This document shows, one piece after another, positions 55,255 to 64,000 of a stretch of 64,000 nucleotides of DNA. Below the pieces are notes generated by a model. It was not told where the DNA came from, did no database searches, and saw nothing but the letters and a program-made list of their open reading frames with translations. A program made the translations under genes and the position numbers. This DNA comes from Methanococcus vannielii SB (GTDB lineage Archaea > AGJL01 > Methanococci > Methanococcales > Methanococcaceae): contig NC_009634.1 of the NCBI RefSeq assembly GCF_000017165.1, forward strand, positions 1,130,249 to 1,194,248, given 5' to 3'. The number at the start of each line of letters is the position of its first letter. Position 1 is the first letter of the stretch.

Positions 55255-56226
55255 TTAAAATCCTCTCCTCCCCATCATCATGGGGCGAATGTTTACTTTT
55301 GAGTTTTCTTTCTCCCCTCGAATTTCACGACCCGTAAGTTTTATAAAAACATCATTTAAATTCGGCTTTTTATAGCTTATTTCCAGAATTTTCAGGTTGT
55401 TTTTCATTGCAAACTCGAATATTTTTGGAATTTCTAAATCTGCATTTTCAGTACATATGCTAACAATGCCATCATCAATTAATGAATAATTTTTGTAAAT
55501 AACTTCTTTTGGAATTTTTTCAAATTTTACATACACTAAATCATTTCCAACAATTTTTTTAAGTTCATTTACAGTTCCTTCTGCAATAATTTTACCGTGG
55601 TCAATAATTGCAATACGGTTTGAAAGTAGCTCTGCTTCTTCCATGTAGTGGGTGGTTAAAAAGATTGTCATATTTTTTTTATCTTTCATTTTTTGAATGT
55701 AGTCCCAAATATGGGCTCTTGTCTGAGGATCTAGTCCAATTGTTGGTTCATCTAAAAATAAAATATCGGGTTCATGAATCAAAGACCTTGCAATTTCAAG
55801 TCTTCTTATCATTCCACCACTAAAATTTTTAACAACTTTATCTTTAACTTCCAAAAGTTCTACAAAATCTAAAAGCTCATTTATGCGGTTTTTCAATAGT
55901 TCCCCGCCATAACCATATATTTTTCCGTGAATGTATAAATTTTCATAAGCTGTTAATTGGTTATCAAGTGTAGAGTCCTGAAATACAATTCCAATCGCTT
56001 TTCTAACTTTTTTAGGTTCTTTTAAGACGTTATATCCCGATATTTTTGCAAACCCTGAACTCGGTCTTAAAAGCGTAGTAAGCATATTTATGGTAGTGCT
56101 CTTTCCGGCTCCATTTGGGCCCAAAAATGCGAAAATTTCGCCTTTTTTTACATTAAAAGAGATTTCTTTTACAGCAACATCTTTACCAAATTTTTTTTCT
56201 AAATTCACTACTTCAATTGCATACAT
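55255..56226 (-). CDS. ABC transporter ATP-binding protein (DrrA-like)
   Basis: A 323-residue ATPase. Walker A is LGPNGAGKSTTINML, the Q-loop is IGIVFQDSTLDNQLTAYENL, the signature NFSGGMIRRLEIARSL, Walker B ILFLDEPTIGLDPQ and the H-loop FLTTHYMEEAELL. The C-terminal DUF4162-type extension (about residues 235-320) is typical of DrrA-like drug exporters. It pairs with the permease two genes downstream. ATG follows GAGGAAGAGTAAGTT. Confidence 0.94.
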   Translation of the reverse strand: MYAIEVVNLEKKFGKDVAVKEISFNVKKGEIFAFLGPNGAGKSTTINMLTTLLRPSSGFAKISGYNVLKEPKKVRKAIGIVFQDSTLDNQLTAYENLYIHGKIYGYGGELLKNRINELLDFVELLEVKDKVVKNFSGGMIRRLEIARSLIHEPDILFLDEPTIGLDPQTRAHIWDYIQKMKDKKNMTIFLTTHYMEEAELLSNRIAIIDHGKIIAEGTVNELKKIVGNDLVYVKFEKIPKEVIYKNYSLIDDGIVSICTENADLEIPKIFEFAMKNNLKILEISYKKPNLNDVFIKLTGREIRGEKENSKVNIRPMMMGRRGF

Positions 56227-56291
56227 AACTTACTCTTCCTCGTAATCTATGATAAACATGATATCTTTTGCACATTTACGCATTAATTCGC

Positions 56292-56687
56292 CTATTTTTT
56301 TTTCTTATTCTCATCTAAATTTACAAATTCCTTTATTGCAGTATGTAGTGCATTTTTAAGTTCAAGTCCGCCATTAAAATGAAAATGAAAAAGAGCATCG
56401 GATTTTTTTAATGCATATTCAACTTTTTCACTGTTTTCGTATAGGAATTTTGAGCCGTTTTCAGTAAGTCGGTAAACTTTTTTACCTCTTACATCTGTTT
56501 TTTCAATTTCAATTAATCCTTTAGTTTTTAAAGAAGATAATATCGGGTAAATCATGCTTGCACTCATGGAAATCCCTAATTTATCCCCTAATTTTGAAAT
56601 TAAAGAGTATCCATGAAGGGGCTCTTTTTCTAAATCGTGCATGATTAAAATTTTTACAAGTTCTTTAATTTTTTTCATTTTTGACAT
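56292..56687 (-). CDS. PadR family transcriptional regulator
   Basis: A 131-residue winged-helix regulator. The helix-turn-helix is KILIMHDLEKEPLHGYSLISKL and ISMSASMIYPILSSLKTKGLIEIE, followed by the wing VRGKKVYRLTENGSKFL. The C-terminal helix (KNALHTAIKEFVNL) is the dimer part. It is the first gene of the efflux cassette, with a 20-bp palindrome 10 bases upstream that suggests autoregulation. Start ATG follows GTGTGATATA. Confidence 0.9.
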   Translation of the reverse strand: MSKMKKIKELVKILIMHDLEKEPLHGYSLISKLGDKLGISMSASMIYPILSSLKTKGLIEIEKTDVRGKKVYRLTENGSKFLYENSEKVEYALKKSDALFHFHFNGGLELKNALHTAIKEFVNLDENKKKK

Positions 56688-56697
56688 TATATCACAC

Positions 56698-56717
56698 AAT
56701 ATATCTTAAGATATATT
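56698..56717. promoter_or_regulatory. 20-bp perfect palindrome, probable PadR operator
   Basis: AATATATCTT-AAGATATATT is a perfect palindrome centred between 56707 and 56708, ending 10 bases before the PadR start. PadR proteins bind AT-rich dyads at their own promoters. Binding here would block initiation of the padR-ABC-MATE transcript and could also affect the forward gene at 56797. Confidence 0.6.
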
Positions 56718-56796
56718 TTAGGGTATAGCATATAAAAAGTTAAGTACTCCAAAATATATTCTAGATAGTGTTAATAATTAAAAATCGGTGAACATT

Positions 56797-57924
56797 ATGG
56801 AAATTACTTCAAACATAGTATTGTTAGTTTTTTTGTTGTTTTGGACAGTACTGTATGTTGTAAATTATAAAAAAGAGCAATTGGGTATTAATTTAGATTT
56901 AAAGACATATCTTGGAATTTTCGGTATTTTGAGAACCCAGTTAGGCATGAAAACTATAAACAAACTAGGAAAATATAAAATCTGGCAAAAACTATCGTAT
57001 TTAGCAATTCCATTATGTGTCGTAATTAGCATATATACGTTTTACGCATTTATTGTATCTACCGTAGGATTATTCGATGGAACAGTCCAAAAAGAGGCAG
57101 CTAAACCAATTATATTTTTATTTGGGAGTACTATCCCGTGGATTCCAGGTCTTTTAGCGATAATAATTGGAATTACAATTCACGAGTTTTCACATGGAAT
57201 AGCTGCGGCTTCTTTTGGGCAGAAAATAAAAAGTTCTGGGTTACTGCTTGCACTAGGGATTCCAATGGGTGCGTTTGTTGAACTTGGCGATGAATTTAAG
57301 AATGAGAAGCCAAAAGTAAGAGGGGCAATTGCAGCAGCAGGGCCAATTTCAAATGTTGTCGTATTCTTTTTGGTACTCTTCTTAATGCCATTTACAATGT
57401 CAATCGGGTCGCCGCTAACGATAGTCGAAGTTTTAGAGGATGCGCCTGCCTTTGGAATAATTTATTCAGGCGATGTAATTCAATCGATAAACGGGAAAAC
57501 TATAAACTCGTTAACGGATTTTTACAGTGCAATTTCAGATATTCGACCAGAACAGGTTGTAAATATCGTAATATTGCGAAATAATGAGGTATTAACATAT
57601 GAAATAACGACTGCAACTGACGGGAAAATTGGAATAATTTCAGAGCCTAAAAAAAGCGTATCATTTGTATTACAGACACTGTACTGGACTTCACTTTTAA
57701 ATATGCTTTTAGGATTTTTTAACCTTTTGCCTGCACTTCCGCTTGATGGCTACCATATATGGATGGCATTACCTGATGCAATTGGCGATTTTAAGAAAAA
57801 TAACCGGCTTTTATCCAAAGTATCTGAGCTTATAAAAATAATCATAAACGAAAGAAATTTAAGCTCGATAAGTATATTTGTGTGGTTGGCAATACTAGCA
57901 TCAATGTTTTATTCATTTTTATAG
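56797..57924 (+). CDS. site-2 protease family (M50) membrane zinc metalloprotease with PDZ domain
   Basis: A 375-residue intramembrane protease. The zinc motif HEFSH is at residues 129-133 (GITIHEFSHGIAAASFG), and the second metal site is in LLPALPLDGYH. A PDZ domain sits between (about 205-290: LEDAPAFGIIYSGDVIQSINGKTINSL). It has at least six membrane segments. The target is unknown; relatives cleave membrane-anchored regulators. Start ATG follows GGTGAACATT. Forward genes with cofactor functions follow. Confidence 0.9.
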   Translation: MEITSNIVLLVFLLFWTVLYVVNYKKEQLGINLDLKTYLGIFGILRTQLGMKTINKLGKYKIWQKLSYLAIPLCVVISIYTFYAFIVSTVGLFDGTVQKEAAKPIIFLFGSTIPWIPGLLAIIIGITIHEFSHGIAAASFGQKIKSSGLLLALGIPMGAFVELGDEFKNEKPKVRGAIAAAGPISNVVVFFLVLFLMPFTMSIGSPLTIVEVLEDAPAFGIIYSGDVIQSINGKTINSLTDFYSAISDIRPEQVVNIVILRNNEVLTYEITTATDGKIGIISEPKKSVSFVLQTLYWTSLLNMLLGFFNLLPALPLDGYHIWMALPDAIGDFKKNNRLLSKVSELIKIIINERNLSSISIFVWLAILASMFYSFL

Positions 57925-58011
57925 TCATTCTAAAACTGTAGAAAAAGTATAGTTTTTAAATGAAATTCGATTTCATAAACTACCCTTTTAAACTTTATTT
58001 TCAGGTGAAAA

Positions 58012-58869
58012 ATGATAACAATAGCTTGTGCAGAAGGTGGGTCTACAATACACTCTTTAAAAAAGTCTGTTGAAGAATTAGGAGAGAAATGCAACATTTT
58101 TTTACTTTCCGATACTAATTTACTAGTAGATGATAATTTCAACATTGAAACAGATTTAATACATTCAAGATGCGGTATAGGGGATTATTTTGATAGACTA
58201 ACCCTTTTTTCATGGCAGGTACTTAAAAATTTGGAATCAGAAGGATATACATTTATAAATCCGCTAGATACGATATATAACTCGTCAGACAAGTTTAAAA
58301 CAATAAAAATGCTAAATAAAAAGGGTATAACTACTCCAAAAACCGCACTTATACGAGATTTTGAAGATTCTAAAAAGTTTTTAGAAGTAAAAAACATGAA
58401 TTTCCCAGTTATATTAAAAAATTCGTTTTCAAAATGCGGTGTCAAGGTTGAAAAGGCGAACTGTTTTCACGATCTTGAAAAAATGACTAAAAATGCAATA
58501 TGGGAAAATAAAATTATTCAGGAATATATAGATTTTAATGAAATAGGAATTTATAAAGATATGAGGGTACTTGTTGTAGATGGCGAGGTTATTGGAGGAT
58601 ACAGGAGGGTTAGCAATAATTTTATTACTAATCTTCATGTTGGCGGTAAAATTGAACCATTAGATATTTCTGAAGAAATTTCGGAACTTGCACTAAAATG
58701 TGCAGAATGTATGAATGGATATATAATGGGTATAGATATACTACCTAAAAACGGGCAGTATTACGTAATTGAAGTAAACACCGCACCTGGAACAAAGGGT
58801 TTTCGGGAACTTGGAATTGATGTTGATAAAAAAATTGCAGAATGCCTTATAAAATACCGAAAAAACTGA
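58012..58869 (+). CDS. RimK-family alpha-L-glutamate ligase (MptN/CofF type)
   Basis: ATP-grasp ligase of 285 residues. Such methanogen enzymes add glutamate to tetrahydromethanopterin (MptN) or F420 (CofF). Motifs are NPLDTIYNSSDKFKTIKML (N-terminal lobe), FPVILKNSFSKCGVKVEK (ATP lysine), IIQEYIDF, and MRVLVVDGEVIGGYRRVS with MGIDILPKNGQYYVIEVNTAPGTKG (Mg-binding Glu/Asn). I cannot separate MptN from CofF by eye. ATG follows AGGTGAAAA. Next gene begins 17 bases later. Confidence 0.85.
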   Translation: MITIACAEGGSTIHSLKKSVEELGEKCNIFLLSDTNLLVDDNFNIETDLIHSRCGIGDYFDRLTLFSWQVLKNLESEGYTFINPLDTIYNSSDKFKTIKMLNKKGITTPKTALIRDFEDSKKFLEVKNMNFPVILKNSFSKCGVKVEKANCFHDLEKMTKNAIWENKIIQEYIDFNEIGIYKDMRVLVVDGEVIGGYRRVSNNFITNLHVGGKIEPLDISEEISELALKCAECMNGYIMGIDILPKNGQYYVIEVNTAPGTKGFRELGIDVDKKIAECLIKYRKN

Positions 58870-58886
58870 AAAAATAGGCGGTAACC

Positions 58887-59624
58887 ATGTTTGAAGCCCT
58901 TTTATTTTCTTTTTCTTTTGTGTTACTTTCCCTCTTAATAATATTTAAAGAAAAGCTTGGATTTTCCAAAGAAATATTTATTGCAGAAATTTTGGCACTT
59001 TTACAGCTTGTAATTTTAGGATACATTATTGGAATTATTTTTAGTTTGAACTTAACTTATACCTTTTTATTAATAACGGTAATGATAATAATCGCTTCAT
59101 TCATGGTTGAAGGAAACGTTACAAAATCAAAGGATAAAAAAATAATTTTATCCTCTTTTTTTGCAATTTTTATCTCAACAGCCGTTTCTACAATGATTTT
59201 GGTATTTTCCGGGACCATAATTTTTGAATCACAGTATTTAATACCTTTACTTGGAATGGTTATTGGGAATTCAACAAATGCGGTTTCAATTGCGTTAGAA
59301 CGATTTTTAAACGATTTAAAGGCTGAAAAAGATGTTTTATGGGGTTATCTTGCACTTGGGGCAACTGAAAGACAGTCAGTATCCCCCTATATTAAAAAGT
59401 CAGTAAAAGCTTCAATAACGCCCCATTTAAATTCAACAAGGGCTGTAGGTTTGATATTTATACCTGGAGCAATGGTTGGATTATTAATTGCAGGAATAGA
59501 CCCTATTGAAGCTGCAAAAATTCAGGTAACCATAATGTGGATGATAATGTTTTCAAGTATATTTTCAAGTACTCTTTCATGCTGCCTTCTTTACCGGAAC
59601 TTTATACATAAAACATCTAACTAA
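58887..59624 (+). CDS. FetB-like (UPF0014) metal export permease
   Basis: A 245-residue membrane protein with about seven hydrophobic segments. The UPF0014 signatures are present: PLLGMVIGNSTNAVSIALERF, LALGATERQSVSPYIKKSVKASITPHLNSTR split across two conserved parts, and GLIFIPGAMVGLLIAGIDPIEAAKIQ. In bacteria FetAB exports iron; the ATPase partner (FetA) is not adjacent here. It lies between the RimK ligase and cfbE on the same strand. ATG follows GGCGGTAACC. Confidence 0.85.
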   Translation: MFEALLFSFSFVLLSLLIIFKEKLGFSKEIFIAEILALLQLVILGYIIGIIFSLNLTYTFLLITVMIIIASFMVEGNVTKSKDKKIILSSFFAIFISTAVSTMILVFSGTIIFESQYLIPLLGMVIGNSTNAVSIALERFLNDLKAEKDVLWGYLALGATERQSVSPYIKKSVKASITPHLNSTRAVGLIFIPGAMVGLLIAGIDPIEAAKIQVTIMWMIMFSSIFSSTLSCCLLYRNFIHKTSN

Positions 59625-59680
59625 TGAAGCAGTATTAAACCTACTCATTTTTAAATTAAATCTTAAAACAGGGGATATTT

Positions 59681-60901
59681 ATGGAAGTGCTTTTAATTGA
59701 TGTAAACCATGGGGCTTTAGATCTTTCAAGGGAATATTTAGAATTTTCAAAAGTCAGTGTTTGGGATATTTATGGAAAACTCGAAAAAGACCAAAAATTT
59801 AAGGAAAAAAATATTGAAGTTATTTCCAAAATAAAAATAATTCCAAAAAATACTATTCCAGTTTTTTCAGAATATTCTTCAGTAATTGCACCGGTTCACA
59901 CTCCAATCGACTTTAAATTTAAAACATTCCATGAAGCGGTTTCAGAAATTATAACTAAAAAATATCCAGAATTTTATGAAAAAATGATAACAGTTACTGG
60001 AGTTAAAGGAAAAACTACAACTACTGAACTTTTAACTCATATCTTATCTTCAAAATACCGTGTATATCTACACAATAGTAATAAAGGTTCTATTACTCCC
60101 GTAACTGTTTTAAACAAATTAAAAGACTTGGAAAAAAATAAAAATATTGAAAATTACGATTTTTTAATTTTTGAAATATCTTTAGGGGTAGTTTCTTCAA
60201 AATATTCTGTTCTAACAAATATTATTGAGAATTACGATATTGCAGGAGGTAGGAAAACTGCATCGGTTAAAATAGACTCCCTTAAAAATTCTGAGATAGT
60301 ATTAATTAATCGAGAAACTTTTGATAATTATAACTGCTTAAAACAGGTAAATTTAAAAAATTTAAAAATTATTGAAAATGATATAAAAATTATTTCTAAA
60401 TATCCTCTAAGGTATACGTATAATGAACAAACCTATGAATTTAGTGATTTCGTGCTTGGTTTTCATTTTATTGAAAATGCAAACTTTGCAGTTGAAATCT
60501 GTCGGGAATTTATGGAGTTCAACGATATTAAAAGCGCAGTAAAAACATTTCAAATTTCTAACAGGATGGAAGTATTAAAAACTGGAAATTTCGTAACGGT
60601 TAAAAATATGAACCCAGGACTTGATTTAAAGGCGATTAAATATGCGATAGACGACTTTTTAAAAGTTTTTGAAACAGGAATTCTGGTCATTGGAGGGGAC
60701 TTTGGATGCACGTGTGAGGAAATAGATTTAATCAAATTACGTGAATTAATAATGTCTTATGACGCTAAAAAACTTAACGTTCTGCTTTCAGGTGACATTG
60801 GATATGAGTTAAAAAAGTATTTGGACTCAACTATCATTGATATTAATAAAAAAGTGTTTAATGACAATTCATTAATAATTTATAGGTCAAAAATAGATTA
60901 A
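59681..60901 (+). CDS. cfbE: coenzyme F430 synthetase
   Basis: Mur-ligase-like ATP-dependent enzyme that closes the last step of F430, converting seco-F430 to F430. The 406-residue protein has VTGVKGKTTTTELLTHIL (P-loop), HNSNKGSITPVTVLNKL, FEISLGVVSSKYSVLTNI and the domain with SNRMEVLKTGNFVTVKNMNPG. The N-terminal 100 residues lack catalytic motifs. Together with cfbA and cfbC three of the five cfb genes are in this window. ATG follows AGGGGATATTT. Confidence 0.9.
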   Translation: MEVLLIDVNHGALDLSREYLEFSKVSVWDIYGKLEKDQKFKEKNIEVISKIKIIPKNTIPVFSEYSSVIAPVHTPIDFKFKTFHEAVSEIITKKYPEFYEKMITVTGVKGKTTTTELLTHILSSKYRVYLHNSNKGSITPVTVLNKLKDLEKNKNIENYDFLIFEISLGVVSSKYSVLTNIIENYDIAGGRKTASVKIDSLKNSEIVLINRETFDNYNCLKQVNLKNLKIIENDIKIISKYPLRYTYNEQTYEFSDFVLGFHFIENANFAVEICREFMEFNDIKSAVKTFQISNRMEVLKTGNFVTVKNMNPGLDLKAIKYAIDDFLKVFETGILVIGGDFGCTCEEIDLIKLRELIMSYDAKKLNVLLSGDIGYELKKYLDSTIIDINKKVFNDNSLIIYRSKID

Positions 60902-60918
60902 ATATATCTACATACATT

Positions 60919-62295
60919 TTAACTTTCTGTGTATATACTTTTATAATCGTATCGAAAAGTGCCCCTAACAGGTTCTATTTTTTTAGTCACTAATCCACAA
61001 AATATCAGTTTTTGAAGTTCCAAATGGAATTCTGGATCATTTGCACTTTTTTTAACAAGGTTTGAAAGTTTAGTAACTCCTTGGACTGTCCCGTGTTCAT
61101 TTAATACATCAAGTATTGGATTTTTTATCGGCGTATTTTCTATAAATTTAAATAAAAACTTATTTCCATCCTTTAAAAGTTCGGGCATTTTATTAAATGT
61201 TTCAGATTCTAAATAAATCATCATGCTCCAAGATTTTTTATATGCATTTTTTAAACTTTCCGCTAAGGGAGAAATTTCATCTAAACGGTATTTTTTATCA
61301 TCCATTAGGACAGTAATTCTATGTTCCACCATTTTAGGCGGTTTTGGAATGTCTAAAAAAATTCTAGTTTCGTAAAATTCTGAAATTTCAGTTTCAAGGC
61401 GATGTTTGCTACTTTCAGATAAATTTATCAATGTCCATCTTTCTTTTGGTGATAAATCACTGTATCTGAGGGTAGTGATATTTTTAAATAACTTTCTTTT
61501 ATCTATTCTTTTTATAATTTCTTTAGGGGTTCCTTCAGAGTTTCTAAGTGTACTTATAAGGTCAATATCATCCATTTCTGATAAATCCTCTAATTTGAAT
61601 ATTTTATCATGAATGGCATCTAATGTAGCATTTTTTATCATTGTTTCAGAAATTCTGGATGCAGGGTGCATGTAAACGGTTGGATACATCTGGTATCTTG
61701 CAGTAAGGAGTGATTCTACAGTATTTCTTCCTTTTTCAGATATTCCAAGTTTATTTGAATCTTCAATTATTACAATACTCCTTATAAGTCTTGGAATGTC
61801 GATTGTTCCGTATGCAACGCCCGTATGATGGCTATCTCTCACAAGATAGTCCATCCTATCAGCATCAACGTCACCGTGAATTAAAGAACCCTCAATACCT
61901 TTTGAAGAATAAACCTCTAAAATTTCCTTAGGGGAATAATTTGTAAAATCCATTTTTTTTATTTTTTCACGTGTAAATTCTTCATGAGAGTACCCTTCAA
62001 CTTCTAAGGTATGTGAAAAAGGAGAATGCCCAATATCATGGAGCAATGCAACAATTTTTGTTAATTCAGTATCTATATTTTCTAAATTTTTCGCAATTTC
62101 GCCTGCAACGTGCATTGTTCCAATAGAATGTTCAAATCGTGAATGATTAGCACTTGGGTAAACTAAGCAAGTAAGTCCCGTTTGTTTGATATTTCTAAGC
62201 CTTTGGACTTCTGGAGTATCCACTATTGAAATCTCTTCTTCGTTAAGTTTAATGTCTTTATGGATTGGATCTCGTATTATTTTTAATTTTGGCAT
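60919..62295 (-). CDS. HD-domain phosphohydrolase (dNTPase/SAMHD1-like)
   Basis: A 458-residue HD-superfamily enzyme. The metal motif is H...HD...D: HSRFEHSIGTMHVAG, LLHDIGHSPFSHTLE and VDADRMDYLVRDSHHTGVAYG. DPIHKDIKLNEEE and TPEVQRLRNIKQTG at the N-terminus are common in archaeal dGTPase-like proteins. The likely role is hydrolysis of dNTPs or related nucleotides. ATG has no clear ribosome binding site, so the transcript may be near-leaderless. Convergent with cfbE (17-base gap). Confidence 0.87.
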   Translation of the reverse strand: MPKLKIIRDPIHKDIKLNEEEISIVDTPEVQRLRNIKQTGLTCLVYPSANHSRFEHSIGTMHVAGEIAKNLENIDTELTKIVALLHDIGHSPFSHTLEVEGYSHEEFTREKIKKMDFTNYSPKEILEVYSSKGIEGSLIHGDVDADRMDYLVRDSHHTGVAYGTIDIPRLIRSIVIIEDSNKLGISEKGRNTVESLLTARYQMYPTVYMHPASRISETMIKNATLDAIHDKIFKLEDLSEMDDIDLISTLRNSEGTPKEIIKRIDKRKLFKNITTLRYSDLSPKERWTLINLSESSKHRLETEISEFYETRIFLDIPKPPKMVEHRITVLMDDKKYRLDEISPLAESLKNAYKKSWSMMIYLESETFNKMPELLKDGNKFLFKFIENTPIKNPILDVLNEHGTVQGVTKLSNLVKKSANDPEFHLELQKLIFCGLVTKKIEPVRGTFRYDYKSIYTES

Positions 62296-62483
62296 ACTGG
62301 ATAATATCTTTGATCCAATATATAAATTTATATGGATATATTGATAATATACCCATAAATACTGAAACAGCAGTAATTAAAGTGCTAAATAATACTTTAG
62401 AAACTGGCAAAAATATGAAATAAATTATAAACTAAAAATAATAAACTAGATATATAATAACTCTAATCTTTTTGGTAGATAAC

Positions 62484-62960
62484 ATGGATATTTTAAAAAA
62501 TGCCCTTTTTGAAGAGATATCTTCTCCAAATATTTCTATTTCATCAGCAATTTCAAAATATATTTTAAAACTAAGGGATTACGAAAAAAACGAATGGAAT
62601 TTAAATGACCCTTATGAATATGCTAAATTTTGTATACACACGATGTTTATAATTAGGATGATTGAAAAGGAGATAAATGTTTCAAATTTAACCAAAAAAG
62701 AGAAAGAAACTCTTGAAATTGTTAAAAAATATAAATTTAGGGAATTGGTGGAGCCTTACGAAAAAAACTATGTCCGATTTTCAGTCTGGAAAAATCGGGA
62801 AGGAACTCTACTTTATAAACTAAGCGACTATCGACAAAAACTTCCTGAGGAAAATTCTTGGGAGCAAGTGTATTCTTATTTTGTTATACACCCGAAAAAA
62901 TTTCCAGAAATTAAAAGTATAGTTTTAAAAACGGTAAAAGAAAAAAATTTAATTTTATAA
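62484..62960 (+). CDS. hypothetical protein, 158 residues
   Basis: Unrecognised. A charged, mostly helical soluble protein (DILKNALFEEISSPNISISSAISKYILKL at the start, FIIRMIEKEINVSNLTKKEKETLEIVKKYKFRELV in the middle). It has no cysteine cluster and no membrane segment. The C-terminal half has LYKLSDYRQKLPEENSWEQVYSYFVIHPKKFPEI. ATG follows GGTAGATAAC; a TTG twelve bases upstream is open but is within that binding site. Divergent from the HD gene across 188 bases with TATA-like sequence. Confidence 0.65.
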   Translation: MDILKNALFEEISSPNISISSAISKYILKLRDYEKNEWNLNDPYEYAKFCIHTMFIIRMIEKEINVSNLTKKEKETLEIVKKYKFRELVEPYEKNYVRFSVWKNREGTLLYKLSDYRQKLPEENSWEQVYSYFVIHPKKFPEIKSIVLKTVKEKNLIL

Positions 62961-62994
62961 TAATTTTATTTTAAACTTTATTTAAATATTAATT

Positions 62995-64000
62995 TTATTC
63001 TTTATTTTCGTCTTTTTCACTTTCAATGCTTCTTCCGTATTCTCTTGCAAGGTCTTTATATGCGTCCATGTCATCATCCTTTACAGATGGTGCAATTCTA
63101 TTTAATGCACCTTTAAAGTGCTTTAAAAATACTTCTTTTGAATTAATGTCTTCCCTAAGTGCAATCATTGCAGCTTCCCTACATACTGCTTCAATATCCG
63201 CACCGGTATATCCTTTAGTTTCGGTTGCAAGCGCTTTTAAATCAACATCTTTTGAAAGAGGCATTGATTTTGCATGTACTTTGAATATTTCATACCTTGC
63301 ATTTTCATCAGGCACTTGAACTAAAACTATCCTATCAAGTCTTCCAGGTCTTAATAAAGCTTGGTCTAAAATATCGGGCCTATTTGTTGCAGCAATTATC
63401 ACGACATCTTTTGGTTCTTCAAGGCCATCAAGTTCGGTTAAAAGCTGATTTACGACCTTTTCAGTAACTCCACTACTTCCAAAGTCCATTCCTCTTTTTG
63501 GGGCAACAGAATCGATTTCATCAAAGAATACTACTGTTGGAGCAGCCTGCCGTGCCTTTCTAAATATTTCACGAATTGCCTTTTCACTTTCTCCAACCCA
63601 CTTACTGAAAATTTCAGGGCCTTTGACACTTATAAAGTTTGCTTCGCTTTCATTTGCAACTGCTTTTGCAAGTAGTGTTTTTCCAGTTCCAGGTGGCCCA
63701 AATAATAAAACGCCTTTTGGAGGCCTTATGCCCATTCGTTCAAATATTTCTCTATTTTTAATTGGCCATTCAACAGCTTCTTTTAAATCTTGCTTTATTT
63801 CTTCAAGGCCACCTATATCATTCCACCTTACGTTTGGAACTTCTACAAGTACTTCTCTTAATGCAGATGGTTCAACTTCTTTCAATCCGCCAAAAAAGTC
63901 GTCTCTTGTAACTTTAATTTTGTCAAGAACCTCTCTTGGAATTTCTTCCTTTTCAAGGTCTATATCTGGTAAAATTCTTCGCAATGTTTTCATCGCAGCT
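62995..64000 (-). CDS. Cdc48/VAT-type AAA ATPase, C-terminal part (partial)
   Basis: Second AAA domain (D2) and tail of a Cdc48/p97-like unfoldase. The visible 335 codons show [43 protein letters not shown], Walker [17 protein letters not shown], Walker [15 protein letters not shown], the second region of homology [23 protein letters not shown], and [13 protein letters not shown]. The frame is open to the window end, where it reads AAMKTLRR as in full-length archaeal Cdc48. D1 and the N domain lie beyond the window. Confidence 0.95.
   Translation of the reverse strand, partial: AAMKTLRRILPDIDLEKEEIPREVLDKIKVTRDDFFGGLKEVEPSALREVLVEVPNVRWNDIGGLEEIKQDLKEAVEWPIKNREIFERMGIRPPKGVLLFGPPGTGKTLLAKAVANESEANFISVKGPEIFSKWVGESEKAIREIFRKARQAAPTVVFFDEIDSVAPKRGMDFGSSGVTEKVVNQLLTELDGLEEPKDVVIIAATNRPDILDQALLRPGRLDRIVLVQVPDENARYEIFKVHAKSMPLSKDVDLKALATETKGYTGADIEAVCREAAMIALREDINSKEVFLKHFKGALNRIAPSVKDDDMDAYKDLAREYGRSIESEKDENKE

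Overview
The window comes from a hydrogenotrophic methanogenic archaeon of the genus Methanococcus, most like M. maripaludis. The DNA is very AT-rich. Genes are tightly packed, and many start at ATG or TTG a few bases after a GGTGA-type ribosome binding site. Characteristic genes are present: hmd with hcgA and hcgG, F420-dependent formate dehydrogenase with an in-frame UGA at the selenocysteine position, methanogenesis marker 3, and genes for methanogenic cofactors. I saw no rRNA, intact tRNA, CRISPR array or insertion sequence. This is core chromosome rather than an island.

Layout. 1-2267 (-): phosphoglycerate mutase (cut by the window edge), an odd PP-loop protein and a TIM-barrel isomerase-like protein. 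2423-4097 (+): nitroreductase and argC. 4128-7847 (-): a run of three OB-fold proteins (an RPA-like set), birA, a metallo-beta-lactamase-fold hydrolase and cofC. 8027 (+): purT. 9245-13658 (-): the hmd-hcgA-hcgG unit followed by a membrane hydrolase. 13968-23701: amino acid, purine and cofactor genes (mfnA, ilvE, guaB, thrC, leuD-like, dys). 23702-27422 (+): a 540-base regulatory region rich in inverted repeats, then fdhA-fdhB. 27628-37168 (-): eight genes reading cfbC, an FAD oxidoreductase, hpt, a fumarylacetoacetase-fold protein, DUF2117, an orphan TPP enzyme, an unknown C4-zinc-finger protein and hypF. 37521-39430 (+): a frameshifted acsA. 39476-48434: tRNA/rRNA modification and ribosomal genes, a DASS transporter, a tiny membrane protein, aksA and marker 3. 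48566-53002: a PaaK-like ligase, comB, DUF116, arsA/get3 and cfbA. 53099-56717 (-): a PadR-controlled ABC/MATE efflux cassette with a 20-bp palindrome at its promoter. 56797-60901 (+): site-2 protease, RimK-type ligase, FetB-like permease and cfbE. 60919-64000: an HD phosphohydrolase, a hypothetical protein and the C-terminal part of Cdc48.

How the genes work together. The window holds steps for most methanogenic cofactors: F420 (cofC), methanofuran (mfnA), coenzyme B (aksA), coenzyme M (comB), F430 (cfbA, cfbC, cfbE), the FeGP cofactor (hcgA, hcgG) and probably tetrahydromethanopterin or F420 glutamylation (RimK-type ligase). It also carries two routes of electron supply: Hmd for H2 and Fdh for formate. 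HypF supports the [NiFe] hydrogenases.

Most notable. (i) fdhA and acsA each carry a one-base indel in a poly-A run; all other genes I could judge look intact. (ii) A 15-base tRNA D-arm sequence stands alone in an intergenic region. (iii) The fdh upstream region has several strong inverted repeats, but I could not find a canonical SECIS. (iv) There is a candidate orphan small RNA with a stable-RNA-like promoter. (v) A conserved-looking unknown zinc-finger protein sits in an operon with hypF. (vi) comB and the DUF116 gene diverge with only 19 bases between their start codons.
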